A stretch of DNA of 64,000 nt from Polytrichum commune (GCA_950295325.1 OX485806.1:41600001-41664000), one strand, 5' to 3'; shown: positions 54,285 to 64,000, counted from the stretch's first letter. Numbers and translations: made by a program. The notes: generated by a model from the sequence alone, not told the origin.

Positions 54285-55640
54285 ATACAAAGCCTTATTG
54301 ATCGTATATCTAGCCGTACTTATATCTAACGGTTGGCATTTACGGCTGCCATCACCATTGCCGCCATTATCTAAAGTCATAGATGCAACGATATTGGTTT
54401 TCCAACCAGTTCATTCAACGGCCTTTATCTGTTTGGCTTCATCTACTTGACAACCTCTTTTGTTCGTCACCGTCCTCCATTTGTCTACGTTCATCACCAT
54501 ATTTTATTTGACATTGTTCAACGTTGTTCCTCATCCATTCGACGTTGTCCTTTGATGTTCTTCATTCATTCGACGCTATTATTTGTTGTCTTTTGTCTAA
54601 GTTCCTTCATACTAACTAATTCATCTAAATTTAATTTCTATCCATTAATTTGTTTTCTACTTAGACTACGTACCTTAACCCAACCGCGAGCGGTTTGGTT
54701 AGTTCATGCGGATAAATAAAAACATGCTTATAAAAGATTTAAAAGATTTAAAAAAGTTGACACTTTCGTGTAATAATTTCTCCTTTGTATCCGTCTATAG
54801 ATTATTCATATTTTTTCACTAGCGCAATTTGGGATAGCATTAGTCATTATAACCAACGGATTCAAACCCGAGTTGGTCTAGACCTAATGCCAATCTTTTA
54901 CATAACTCACACTCATAGGTAGATGTCCCAAAATGTAGTAGCCACCTATATATTGATTATTTATGAAAACTAATTTTTTTTTATAGATTGTGGGCCTTAA
55001 TTCAAATCATAAGTGGTTTAAGTGGCTCACACATCCTCCTAGTGTAAACTCCAACCAATGCTAAAAATAAAACTTTAATAATTTGTCTTATCATTAATTA
55101 TTAATTCAACTTATGTATACTAACTTTATTTCTACATCATATATTTAAGTCTCAAACATCGCAAAATCCTCAACAACCAATAATACAACCATAAGCAATA
55201 TAATTAAGAAAAATTGGACATATAAATGAATCGTGGTCTTGCCTCTTGCAGCCACATATCCATACAATAGTTTTCCAACAAGGGTTAGAATTTTTTTATT
55301 CAAAATTAAGAGGTTTTACATACATTTTTGTTCAATATTCAAAATTTTCTAACATTCAAAGAAATAAAACACTCACAAATAACATTGCCACCTACATGGA
55401 TGGATGGAAGAAAATATTATAATTAAAAGAAAAAATGAGAATAAGCCCGACACCAACCTTCAGTGACCACCCTTTTCCAACCATAAGGCCTACCGCCCGT
55501 AGATCTAGCTGTATATAAATCTAATGGTTAGTATCTACAACCAATTTTACATTGCCTATTCTTCTTCTAAACCCTTCAATCCAACGGTCTTCGTTCGCCA
55601 CCCTCTTGATCTAACGACCTTTGCTTTCATCCGCACACGC
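54285..55640. repeat. Diverged direct repeats
   Basis: 54285-54480 and 55485-55630 share 'TAGATCTAGC.GTA.TTATA.' style phrases: 'ATATCTAGCCGTACTTATAT', 'CTAACGGTTGGCATTTACGG' against 'AGATCTAGCTGTATATAAAT', 'CTAATGGTTAGTATCTACAA', followed in both by 'CAACGG.CTT'. A second motif, 'CCTTAA.CCAA.C..GAG.GGTTT', occurs near 54672, 54990 and 55733. Probably two old copies of one noncoding repeat. Confidence 0.5.
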
Positions 55641-56346
55641 CTTCATTTGCACGCGTATTTTTGGTTTTATAATATTAAATAATCATTCAACAATGATAAT
55701 TAATTAATAATTTTTAAAACTAGACAATGAACTTTAATTCAAAACCATGAGAAATTTTGTTGGCTCGCATATTTCAGAGGGTTTTATATATGGATGACAC
55801 TCCAAAAATTATATAAATTTGTTGCATGTTTTTTGTGTGCATTTAAAAAATATGTTCACACTAAAATTACCGTTTGAAATGGGTAATTATTGTGGCTAAG
55901 ATAGTTTGGTAAAACAAACATGAATATTGTTTGAATAGACATGTTTTTTGGTAGGTACGCAATGACTAAAACACGTTATAATGCAAAAGAATTGAAACAA
56001 CACCAATTAATTTGCAATGTGGCATGCAATCAATGGTGATGGTTGCAATCTTATAAAAACGAATGGATACAAGACAATTTTTTTGGATTTAAACCAACGT
56101 GTTCAAAATATGGTTCAACAACCAACAAAATTGGGGCGACCTATATGAACATTTATTGAGCATGAGAATCTTCAGTTTGATGATGGAAAAATATTCATAT
56201 CAAGAAAATTGCTACGTCCTTGATTTAGATTTTATAACCATCTTGTGTTAAATGAGTATTTCATATTCTAGTAGAAGTGGGCTAATTGAAAAATGTAACC
56301 ACTTAATATCCATGTATTCTTATATCCAGAGGTAATAATATAACTA
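55641..56346. other. AT-rich stretch, nothing recognised
   Basis: No supported gene. Confidence 0.4.
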
Positions 56347-57200
56347 GATTCAACATCTCCAATCGCCACATTAATCACTATATTTTGTGTAGCTAAATGA
56401 ATGCAAAGAAAACCAAATTGTACCATCTTCAAAAACCATTAATCATCACATTATTTACCATATTTGGTGTAGCTAAGATGGATGTGGAGGGTACCAAATT
56501 ATACCATCTCCAACACTTGTGATCACCAAACTATTTATTATATTCCATGTAAGTCAAATGGATGAAAAAAGGTATTTGAGTAGATATGGACATATTATCA
56601 AAACCTTAACTATTTGGTTGCTTCACTTCTATGGCCGGATCTATGAATTCACTTCTAATATACCTAAATGTTAATGGAAATTTGTGAGTTCTTTGTAATT
56701 ATTTGATTGTTATGTTAGTAAAATGTGATAAAAAAACAATTATCTATATCTTGATGATAATATTTTATAAATATGTGTTGGACATTGAAAATATATCTAA
56801 AGCAACTACTATAATACTACCATAATCATCTATATACATTCTATCAAAATATCTTATAATACAATCTTATCATAGGATCTTATTATAGAAATGGACATGC
56901 TATTTTTTAGAATTGAACTTAGTCCAATTTTATTACATGGACCAAATTATACCATCCCCCAAACCGTTGATCACCACACTATCTACTATATTTTGTGTAG
57001 CTAGGATGGATGAGAAAAAAAAATTATGCCATATCAAACACCGATAGTCAATATCACCACATTATTTAATGTATTATGTGTAACTAGGATGGTTTAAGAA
57101 AAACCAAATTACATCTATCATCTCCAACATCAATGATCACCACACTACAATGTTTAATATATTTTTTGTAGCTGCTAAGATGGATGGAAAATAAAATATT
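56347..57200. repeat. ~80-bp tandem repeat in two blocks
   Basis: Units of the form 'ACCATCTCCAACACCGTTGA', 'TCACCACATTATTTACTATA', 'TTTTGTGTAGCTAAGATGGA', 'TGAAAAACCAAATT' occur at about 56354, 56432, 56503, then 56950, 57028 and 57116; 56580-56930 between them is unrelated AT-rich sequence. Noncoding, satellite-like. Confidence 0.7.
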
Positions 57201-57259
57201 TGTTGGCTAATGTCCTTTTAAAACCAAAGACTATGTGATCACTTTTGGTTTTGGACAAT

Positions 57260-57730
57260 GATTGTGGGAGCCTGAAAATGCACGGAAGTCCGGATTACCG
57301 GTCAAACCAGTATTTAGTGGAGAAATAGGTTAGGTGTTTTGATTAAGTTAAGGGACTTTAGTGTAGCTTAGTTGTTTTAGGAAATAACTCTTGGTGCGTC
57401 CAACCAAACGCAACAAAATGGCTAAAACGGTCCCTTCAACCGACCTGGAACCAACCCAAAAATACCGTTAGATAACTGCTAGCCCCGAAGCAACCGGGAT
57501 GATGGTAGTTGTACGGGAATAGGGCGGTTACCATAAACGGTTACCCTAGGCGGTTATAGGGCCGAACTCAAGGGGGAGAAGGACACTTAAGAAAATTAAC
57601 CCTCCCCTTGAGCCATTTGCGTAGTGCGACAGTGCTGAGAGAAAGAATGGTGAGGAGCTTTCTTTTTGTCGAATCATCAGCAGTTGGATTGCTGAGATTC
57701 TATTTTAGGATGGACAAGGGTTAGTGCACA
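57260..57730 (+). other. 5' leader of a repeat-associated gene (candidate)
   Basis: Composition changes sharply near 57265 from AT-rich to balanced. It carries a set of GGTTACC/GGTTA motifs at 57525-57560 ('GGCGGTTACCATAAACGG', 'TTACCCTAGGCGGTTA') and leads to the ATG at 57731. It could be an LTR or 5' UTR of the unit that contains the following reading frame; no second copy is in the window. Confidence 0.35.
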
Positions 57731-59930
57731 ATGCCGGAAGTGCGGGAGGACGATGATCTTGTTCTGATTCCCCTTAAGTATGTAGCGCCCGCCATTCCGA
57801 ATCGGGAGTCGGAGTTGATAGAGGACCTCACCCGGATGGGATGCGAGGGCCTCCTTGCGAAGCCCTGGAATTTACGGAGTGAGGCGACATTGAGGGAATT
57901 CCTGTCCAAAAAAAAGAATGAGTGGGAGAGGACAATGCGACAGGTTCCGGAATAATGGACCGCGGAGGTATGGGCAGATGTTTATGGATTCGCTCCAAGG
58001 AAAGGCGATGTCGCAACCCTTGCTAGGTCCCTTAATAATCTTGCCAATTTTCGTTTCTAGCAAAGGTTACGAGCGCTAACCCTTCGCATTCCGCCATGCT
58101 AATGGATAGCTCCTCTTACCCCGGACCAATAGTTCATAGGAGGGAACCAACCCTCCTACTTTGCTTTCGGGACTCACCCCTTAATCGGTAACCCATTTCC
58201 CCAATGTGGACTTCCATCCATGGAAGTCCAATCCTATGTTGATCATCGCGTTGCCGGAGCAACACTACAACAACCCGAAGCATACTAGGCAACTATGGCC
58301 TCACAATAGGCCAAAGCCCATGGAGGCCTTGCCGTTCGGCCTCGGGTGGGTGAGGCCACACCACCTCACCCATATAAGCCTCTAGGACTTCACGCGGGGC
58401 CCCTACCCCACCGTCAACCAACCTCTTGTCTCTCTACCAAGAGTTGGGGCCAAGTGGACATTTTCCTTTAGCTGCTGGGCCTAGAACCCCCCAGCAGCTT
58501 CAGACCATCATAACTTCCTTGTATGATGTCTGATCATAACAACCAACCACTCCATCTTCATCTACGCTTCACGTAGATGCCGATGGACTCCTCACTTGCC
58601 CCATTCGGGCAAGTGGTGAGGAAGTTATGCCTGTTTGAACCTTTGCAGTCCCGGGAATCACTCCCAGGCACTGCTGTACCAGGGCGCTGTCCCGGGACAG
58701 CGCCCCACTCAAATGGCCATAACTCCTAGCTCACACCTCCGATTGAGGTGTTCTTGAGCTTTCTAGAATCACCACGCCATGAGCTACGCATAACTCATGG
58801 CCTTACCCTTGTGCCTCCTAGTCTTCGTGGGTGGGAGGCGTTCCCAACGCCCGGGGCCCTCACCCACACTAGGATCACTTGGGCCCTCTCACCAACGGCG
58901 CCACAAGTCCCGGGTGTCACTCCGGGGTCCCCCTTGTGCCCATGGTGTTTCGGGCACTCCTCATGGAGAGGTGCGCGACAGGCGAAGGGTGGGCGAACCG
59001 GAAGGACACCCATTTTGTAGGGAAATTCCAAAGAGAGCATGATCCGAAGGATGGGTTCCATCCGGGTGATTCCAGGAACCCTAGGGAGCGTAGGGTGATA
59101 GAATTTCTCTTCCCCATTCTATACCTGGAGAAACCCAAGAGGTTAAGCATTACAATGGCCAATACCATCTTTGGAGCCCTGTTCGGAATGCGGCCGGTAA
59201 ATTGGGGGCGACTCATCCAGGAATTGGTGGAGAAGTCGATCCCCCACATCGGAAAAAAACCCTCTCCCCTCTCCCCCTACCTTCTTCGTCTCTATCAGCG
59301 GAATGGGTGCATTAAGGAAGAGGAGGAGGATGCCTTAATGATTGCGGAGGACGAGGTCGTTTACAAACTCGGGCCGGAGGTTGAGTTGACAGAGGCCGGA
59401 ATGGAAGAGTCACTGGGCGACCCCGCCGTCCTTGAGCCGCCTCCTACCACATCCAACCCCGACTCAAGAAGAACGGCCACTCCTCAGCCCTGAAACGAAG
59501 CCGGCCCAAGCAGGGAGTCGCACTGGAGGGACATTGACATGTCCTCCTTCGAGTATCCGGAAACCCCTTTCAAGCGAGTCCGGGAGGAGCTGACCCACCT
59601 CCAGAATCATTACTTCCGGCTGGAGCATATCACCCGGGGAGTAAGCAGAGCACTGGACAACTACGGACCCGGAAACATTCTCTGAGAATTGGCCAAGAAG
59701 ATGGACCGGTCAAAAGTGGACGCATTAGAGATCGAGAAGGCACAATTGGCCACGCAAGTAGCAGCAATGACCCTGGAGCTTGCGCATAAGACTGAGGAGG
59801 TTCGCCGCTATCAAGCCGAGTAGACAGTGGTATTGAACCGAGTCCGGGAACTGGTCGGACATCCGGGAGTGATTGTCAACAAAGCTGATTTGTATGACAA
59901 ACAGACGAAGCTATTTTGCGAGCGGTGAGC
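57731..59930 (+). pseudogene. Decayed repeat-associated protein gene, split by a solo LTR
   Basis: 57731-57955 encodes 74 aa ('MPEVREDDDLVLIPLKYVAP', Arg/Glu-rich) to a TAA. The same frame reads on after the stop ('EVWADVYGFAPRKG') to the LTR at 58009, and beyond it with 'DTHFVGKFQREHDPKDGF', 'RERRVIEFLFPILYLEKPKR', 'MRPVNWGRLIQELVEKSIPH', 'PYLLRLYQRNGCIKEEEEDA' to a TGA at 59491. Past that, in other frames, is a charged coiled-coil-like stretch (about 59530-59920) with stops. Removing the LTR and one GGCGA restores the frame. I do not know the function; it looks like a plant repeat-encoded (gag-like or mobile-domain-type) protein. Confidence 0.6.
58009..58980 (+). mobile_element. Solo LTR, 972-bp family, copy C
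   Basis: TGTCGCAACCC...GGTGCGCGACA, 972 bases, with a perfect 5-bp duplication GGCGA (58004-58008 and 58981-58985). TATA-like CATATAAGCC at about 58370. A perfect 24-base palindrome at 58682-58705. No internal retroelement sequence adjoins it. Confidence 0.92.
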
Positions 59931-60360
59931 GGTGAGCGGTAACTTCCGAGATATTTTGATTAAAATGTTATTTTAAGCAGTAAGTTCAGGGTATTTTTGG
60001 ACTACATATATTTTTAGTAATTTTTTTTTCTAAACTTAGTGAACAGTGGGACCTATGACCGTGGGCAATTAAGGGCTCTGATACAGGAAAAAACGTTATT
60101 GTATCAGTGAGAAATATGGTTTAGGGTGTTAAATTGAACATTTGGAATTAATATCAGTAATAAATATGGGTTTAGGTCAAGTCAAACACGTATTGTTTCA
60201 GTATAATAAGAAATAGTGGTACTCCAAAAGGGTCACGCAACTTTGGAAAAGATAAATACATGTGGTGCGTCAAATGTCTCGTAGTGGCCCTTTTAGTCTT
60301 ACTACATTATGATTATAAAATATCTTGCATACATATGTTTCTTCAAAGAAACAGAAAACT
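59931..60360. other. AT-rich stretch, nothing recognised
   Basis: Follows 'GCGGTGAGCGGTGAGCGGT' (a short GAGCGGT triplet at 59920-59940). It should include the 3' flank of the minus-strand transposase. Confidence 0.4.
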
Positions 60361-60825
60361 CTAAGAGTCAAGGTACTTCAATAAACCAACCTGCAAAACT
60401 CGCTTCACTTCGTTGAAGCTAAAACTAGCTGCATGAATGAACGTGTCTGAATCTGAGTCCAAACCACACAGTACAGTAAACAAATAGTACAAATGCTTAC
60501 AGTTGGCCCATTGACCCCGTTTTCCAATTGCCTTAGTTGCCATCTCCTTGAAGTTAGGACAAGTGCATGCTGGCAGCTGCGAAATCGTCAAGTAGTATTG
60601 CTGAACCTTTGGAGGCGTGCCGGAATCCAACGAGACTATGCATCCTAAGGCAAGGGCTGGAAGCATGCACAATTTGTGCACTTTGGCTTTCAGTGATAGG
60701 GCTGAGGCACAATTATTGGCGTGTTTTGTTGACGGGGCCTTTTTGTTGCGCCTAATCAACTTCCCTGAATGCCGGGTGGGAAACTCATTCGGATATGCAG
60801 GTGTCGTGTAGCTTGCTAAGTCCAA
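60361..60825 (-). pseudogene. MULE-like transposase, SWIM zinc-finger exon
   Basis: The last 154 codons. 'VQQYYLTISQLPACTCPNF', then 'GQWANCKHLYYLFTVLCG' fits the SWIM finger CxC...CxH (CTC...CKH), found at the C-terminus of MULE transposases and FAR1-type proteins. Basic residues lie before it ('GKLIRRNKKAP'). An upstream donor G|GTAAGT at about 60916 in the preceding exon and an acceptor near 60870 or 60830 suggest a short intron, but frames around the acceptor do not join cleanly. Confidence 0.75.
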
Positions 60826-60899
60826 AGGGTTCGATTTAGGTTTTAGGGGATATCAATGTAGTTGAACTATAAAGAGTGAAATATACAGGAAAGGATTTG

Positions 60900-62365
60900 G
60901 CAAGTAGAGACTTACCAACTCCATAAATCCACCCCATTGGCGGTAACGGAAATGCCAGAAGGCCAGCCAGAGCTCCAGTCAAGGTAGAGCTTGTTCAGTT
61001 GCTGCCCCAGATGACATCCACCATGCCCGAATTGCCAGAAACTTTGTCTCTGCCTCCGCCATCGATTTCGCATTCTTGTATTGCTGGCATAGTATTCGAT
61101 GCTGATATTGCAGGTCTTGACGGATATCGGCCTTGGTATGTTTTTCCAAGGACTGCGTCCAATGGAAAAGACAAGTCCTCTCTCTGTCCACCATCTTCTC
61201 AGACGCATCTCCACTTCTGTATATGATTCGAACAACATTCCAGTTGGCTTGGGCACTGTCGGCCATGAAACCCTTAAAATTTACTTTGTGCACTCCATGT
61301 TGAGCCATGAAAGCGTTCAAGTACTTTCACACGACTGACTGGGCAGCAACATCTTCAGACTGCATGTCGCATACTGCAATGGTCATGATACGGCAATATG
61401 TGGAATCGTACACATGGCAAGCCATTGTGGTCCACGACCTGACCCGTTTGACATGGTCAAACATTATCCACGAGTTCTCCAGGTCACCACCGGGCTGCAT
61501 TCGTTTGACGAGGTCGACGCCGCTGCCTGGCCCAACTTCAGACATCTTGAAGACAAAGACCTTGTCCATGTCCGCTCCTTGCCCTGGAAACCTATTCTGC
61601 TGCACGAACCTCCAATTGCTAGCACCGCGTAACTTGGTAATACTGTCCATGACTCCAAAGCGACGCATAGTCCTAAACGTGGTAACTGTGTTACGAATGT
61701 TGGGCGAGGTTAGGTGCTTACACCGATCGAAAATAACTTGTAGCTCGTCCAACTCCAAGATCTTCTGTGGGTCACCTTCTTTAGCAAGGAGGAGTGGACC
61801 CAGTATTTCCTTTGCAGTTTCAAGCACAATAGCAGAGCGAGTGGCTGAGGGGGTGCGTTCGACTTGATCCCCAATCAAGCTGTCTGTCAAATCGATGAAG
61901 TCCTGATGTTCACCTGACTTCACGGGATGGTCATGAGATCCCAAGTGCACACAAGCCCTCGTCATGTGAGGTGTCCCAGTAACATAGTAGATCTTGGCAG
62001 TGTAGACAGCTACACAGGTGGGAGGGACATTACAGGATTTGCAAACAACTGTGGAACCAGCGGGAGGTTTGGACCCTACTTCAAACAATTTCTCAGATAA
62101 TCCTTCCCACTCTGTTTTATTCACTTTGGAAGTCCTGTGGTCTCGCTGAAGATACTCACAGGCATGATTGTCGCAACGGAGGTGGCCCAAACAAGAAGAT
62201 GTACGAAACAAAAGCTTGAGATCATTCTGAATATTGGATGTAATTGTGCGAGACCAAGCATGGCCATCGTACTTTCTGTCCATTCCTCGAAGCTGCTTGG
62301 CCTTTGTAATCTGCCCATGGTCACCTACAAGTGGAAATTCGAAGATAACGTCCCCATCGTAACGA
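60900..62365 (-). pseudogene. MULE-like transposase, WRKY/GCM-type finger and catalytic core
   Basis: The frame from about 62370 includes 'GQITKAKQLRGMDRKYDGHA' then a Cys/His cluster, C31, C37, C42, C81, C84, C90, C111, H113, H117, H119 (numbered from the Met at 62283), of WRKY-GCM1 finger type ('CLGHLRCDNHACEYL', 'RACVHLGSHDHPV'). Next comes the core: 'WIMFDHVKRVRSWTTMACHV', 'FKGFMADSAQANW' (second Asp candidate) and 'ERTCLFHWTQSLEKH', the CxxH signature of MULE transposases. In-frame TGA codons occur at 61327-61329 and about 60979, but the frame continues past both; 'WHFRYRQWGGFMEL' then meets GTAAGT. MULE-type transposases cut and paste DNA; this copy cannot be translated through. Confidence 0.75.
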
Positions 62366-63005
62366 GGGGAAGGTAATCAACCTGCTGGAGTCTGATCGCA
62401 TCAAAGTTAATTCGAGACAACACATTTTTGGACCGCTTACGAGCTCCAAGACGCATCAAGGAATGAATGATACTGAGAGTAGGACTTGCCACAACCTTGG
62501 CCTGACCAAGATGACTAGAGGGACTAACAGGAGGAGTTTTTTCCTGGCGAACTGCTTCTGTAGAGAGCAAAGGTCGGACTTCACTATCTGACTTTAAAAC
62601 TTCTACATCGCCGTCGGAATCATCACGCAACTCATAAATTGTATTTAGACCGGGCTCAATTTTGACCTTGGACAACAACGGTCTCTCAATGCTAATAGTG
62701 GACGACTCCCTAGGTGTTAGAAGTTCAGTCGAACAATCAAACATAGACTCAGAGACTCCATATACGCGATATTTTCCAGGCTTCATCAACCAGAACGGAC
62801 CGTCATCATTCTCAACTCTAGTATGACGAACTGCATGTGAAACTAGACCGGTATGATCGTCAAAAACTTCTTCTTCGACAAAGATAGTGACCTCACGATA
62901 CTGAAACCTCAAACTCAAAGTTGCACAAGTGACTATAGCATGACCGTCTTCACCTAATGGAAAGAGGACCGGAACATAATGAGATTCAGCACGAAGCAGG
63001 GCCAT
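62366..63005 (-). pseudogene. N-terminal part of the MULE-like transposase
   Basis: From the Met at 63005 ('MALLRAESHYVPVLFPLGED') the frame runs to a TAG near 62325, but its similarity to the next exon's frame suggests a one-base loss in a C run (plus-strand GGGG at 62366-62369): adding a base would connect '..LQQVDYLP' to '..RYDGDVIFEFP'. The region is acidic and Ser/Thr-rich, without a recognised domain. The same frame is open upstream to 63113; an acceptor-like TTTTGATCAG lies at about 63030. Confidence 0.55.
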
Positions 63006-63391
63006 AGTGTACGACAGAACTCTGATCAAAACAAGTCCTCTGAACATTGAAATGGCGATAATATATAACAGGAAAGGAATTACAGAGCCAACTGGCAACT
63101 TATGTACCAGCAAGCGGAATTACAGATGTTAATAGAGAGTCATGCATAGGAAGATGAAAGACGGCTGAAAAACCAATTTTAGATGCAAGTGCGGGATATG
63201 CAAGATACTGAATAGTAGAATCCTATAACATGCAAACATATCAAATAGTTTAATCCAACAACAAACATACATTCTAAACATTGATGATTATAATATATAT
63301 TGGCAAATAAGGTCATAAGAATGACGGCCGCCACGAATAATGTGGAGAGCATGATAATAGGCATACAATAATAAATCCTAAACAATTGAGA
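63006..63391. other. Possible intron or intergenic spacer
   Basis: AT-rich. It separates the 142-codon frame from the transposase frames, and may be an intron if they form one gene; I cannot identify a convincing donor. Confidence 0.35.
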
Positions 63392-63820
63392 TTAACGACG
63401 AATACGCTTATGGGGCCCTTTGCCATTTTTGTCACACTCATGTTTATGATAATGGTCAATCCCTAAACTATGAACTGCAGTGCATCCTGCGCATCCGAGT
63501 CCTTGACCTTGGGGACGTGGGACACTCCCTAATAGAGATCTAGAGTAAGTGCCCGGTCTAATAACTCTTACTCTAGAATAGGCATGAGTCTGTAAAGTAG
63601 ACTTGTTCTCTATCAACGTTGCAACATCCGTCTGCAAAGATGGAATCCGGGGATGTGGACTCTGAACTGCGACCGCCGGAGTAACTGAGCAGTCAGGTGG
63701 GTTTAGACTCTTCATGTTGTCGACGTCTGCAAAACCGAGGAAAGACGACGTGGTGTGGATTTGTGATGAACTAGGAGCACGTAAAGGAGCAAGGCTCGGG
63801 AGACTTGAGTCAGTACCCAT
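63392..63820 (-). CDS. Hypothetical protein, 142 aa, Cys/His-rich C-terminus
   Basis: ATG at 63820, TAA at 63392. The first ~60 residues are rich in Ser, Pro and Thr; the C-terminus has 'GCAGCTAVHSLGIDHYHKHE' then C, a CxxC...H...H.H..C arrangement that might bind zinc, and ends basic (KGPHKRIRR). A TATA box 50-60 bases upstream of the ATG supports a real 5' end. It may be the first exon of the transposase to its left, or a separate small gene of the same element. Function unknown. Confidence 0.45.
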   Translation of the reverse strand: MGTDSSLPSLAPLRAPSSSQIHTTSSFLGFADVDNMKSLNPPDCSVTPAVAVQSPHPRIPSLQTDVATLIENKSTLQTHAYSRVRVIRPGTYSRSLLGSVPRPQGQGLGCAGCTAVHSLGIDHYHKHECDKNGKGPHKRIRR

Positions 63821-63871
63821 TGGAGAAGAATATCATGAGATGAGATGAAGGAATGGGTACAAGTAATCGGG

Positions 63872-63882
63872 TATTATATACA
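63872..63882 (-). promoter_or_regulatory. TATA box of the 142-aa frame
   Basis: On the minus strand GTGTATATAATACCC, about 52-62 bases before the ATG at 63820. Leader between them is pyrimidine- and A-rich without another ATG except one in 'CATGATATTC'. Confidence 0.5.
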
Positions 63883-64000
63883 CCTAGGGTGGACAGCAAT
63901 GCCCAAATATATGATAACCTGATAGATCAATTAATAGTCAATAGTTATTTATGTAAATTCTAGACAACATGTGTCATGTATGAATAGGATGTACTACAAT

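Noticed and set aside
61307-61867. 186-aa plus-strand frame opposite the transposase
   Set aside because: The minus strand carries the recognisable MULE motifs; this is a shadow.
1-64000. CRISPR-like arrays
   Set aside because: The tandem repeats present are contiguous or degenerate without unique equal-length spacers, and the genome is a plant's.
1-64000. tRNA, rRNA or other structural RNA genes
   Set aside because: I looked for conserved A/B boxes and cloverleaf ends by eye and found nothing I could support; a tRNAscan run would be decisive.

Overview
This window reads as nuclear DNA of a land plant: AT-rich, almost entirely transposable-element debris, with one clear host gene and no bacterial-style operons. 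Plant features are a gravitropism-type DUF641/GIL1-IRKI gene, plant-type Ty3/gypsy and Ty1/copia polyproteins, hAT elements with 8-bp target duplications, and a MULE-like transposase with a SWIM zinc finger. A non-seed plant (bryophyte, lycophyte or fern) is my guess, made on weak grounds.

Layout. 1-3.8 kb: decayed Ty3/gypsy polyprotein on the minus strand beside an LTR fragment. 3.9-5.6 kb: simple and degenerate repeats. 5.6-11 kb: an old copia element (+) with short LTRs, invaded three times: by a hAT-type element with a G-rich core (6749-7593), a solo LTR (8024-8998) and a second hAT-type element (10142-10779). 11.9-12.2 kb: copia RNase H scrap. 13384-16491: a 3.1-kb solo LTR with a perfect target duplication. 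16.9-18.3 kb: copia RT remnant. 18.45-19.0 kb: old LTR fragment. 19756-21834: the GIL1/IRKI-like gene (minus), with a thrice-repeated module upstream (22.4-22.96 kb). 24-29.9 kb: AT-rich, little recognisable. 29.9-32 kb: LINE-type RT plus RNase H remnant. 33.5-36.85 kb: copia remnant (minus) split by another LTR copy. 36979-47225: a young, structurally complete LTR retrotransposon with two 2839-bp LTRs and a TCCCC duplication. 47.2-57 kb: another hAT-type element, repeats, and an unassigned region with a TATA box. 57.7-59.9 kb: a decayed repeat-associated gene split by a solo LTR. 60.3-63.9 kb: a broken MULE-like transposase (minus) and, upstream of it, a small ORF with its own TATA box.

The main result is the 10.25-kb element at 36979-47225. 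Its single long ORF carries gag, zinc knuckles and a retropepsin, then runs straight into the C-terminal tail of an integrase; reverse transcriptase, RNase H and the integrase core are absent. Its LTRs show no difference in the blocks I compared, so it appears to have moved recently and must have used enzymes supplied in trans. Several other insertions (two solo LTRs, two hAT-type elements) can be verified internally, because removing the insert and one target duplication restores the host reading frame or repeat.
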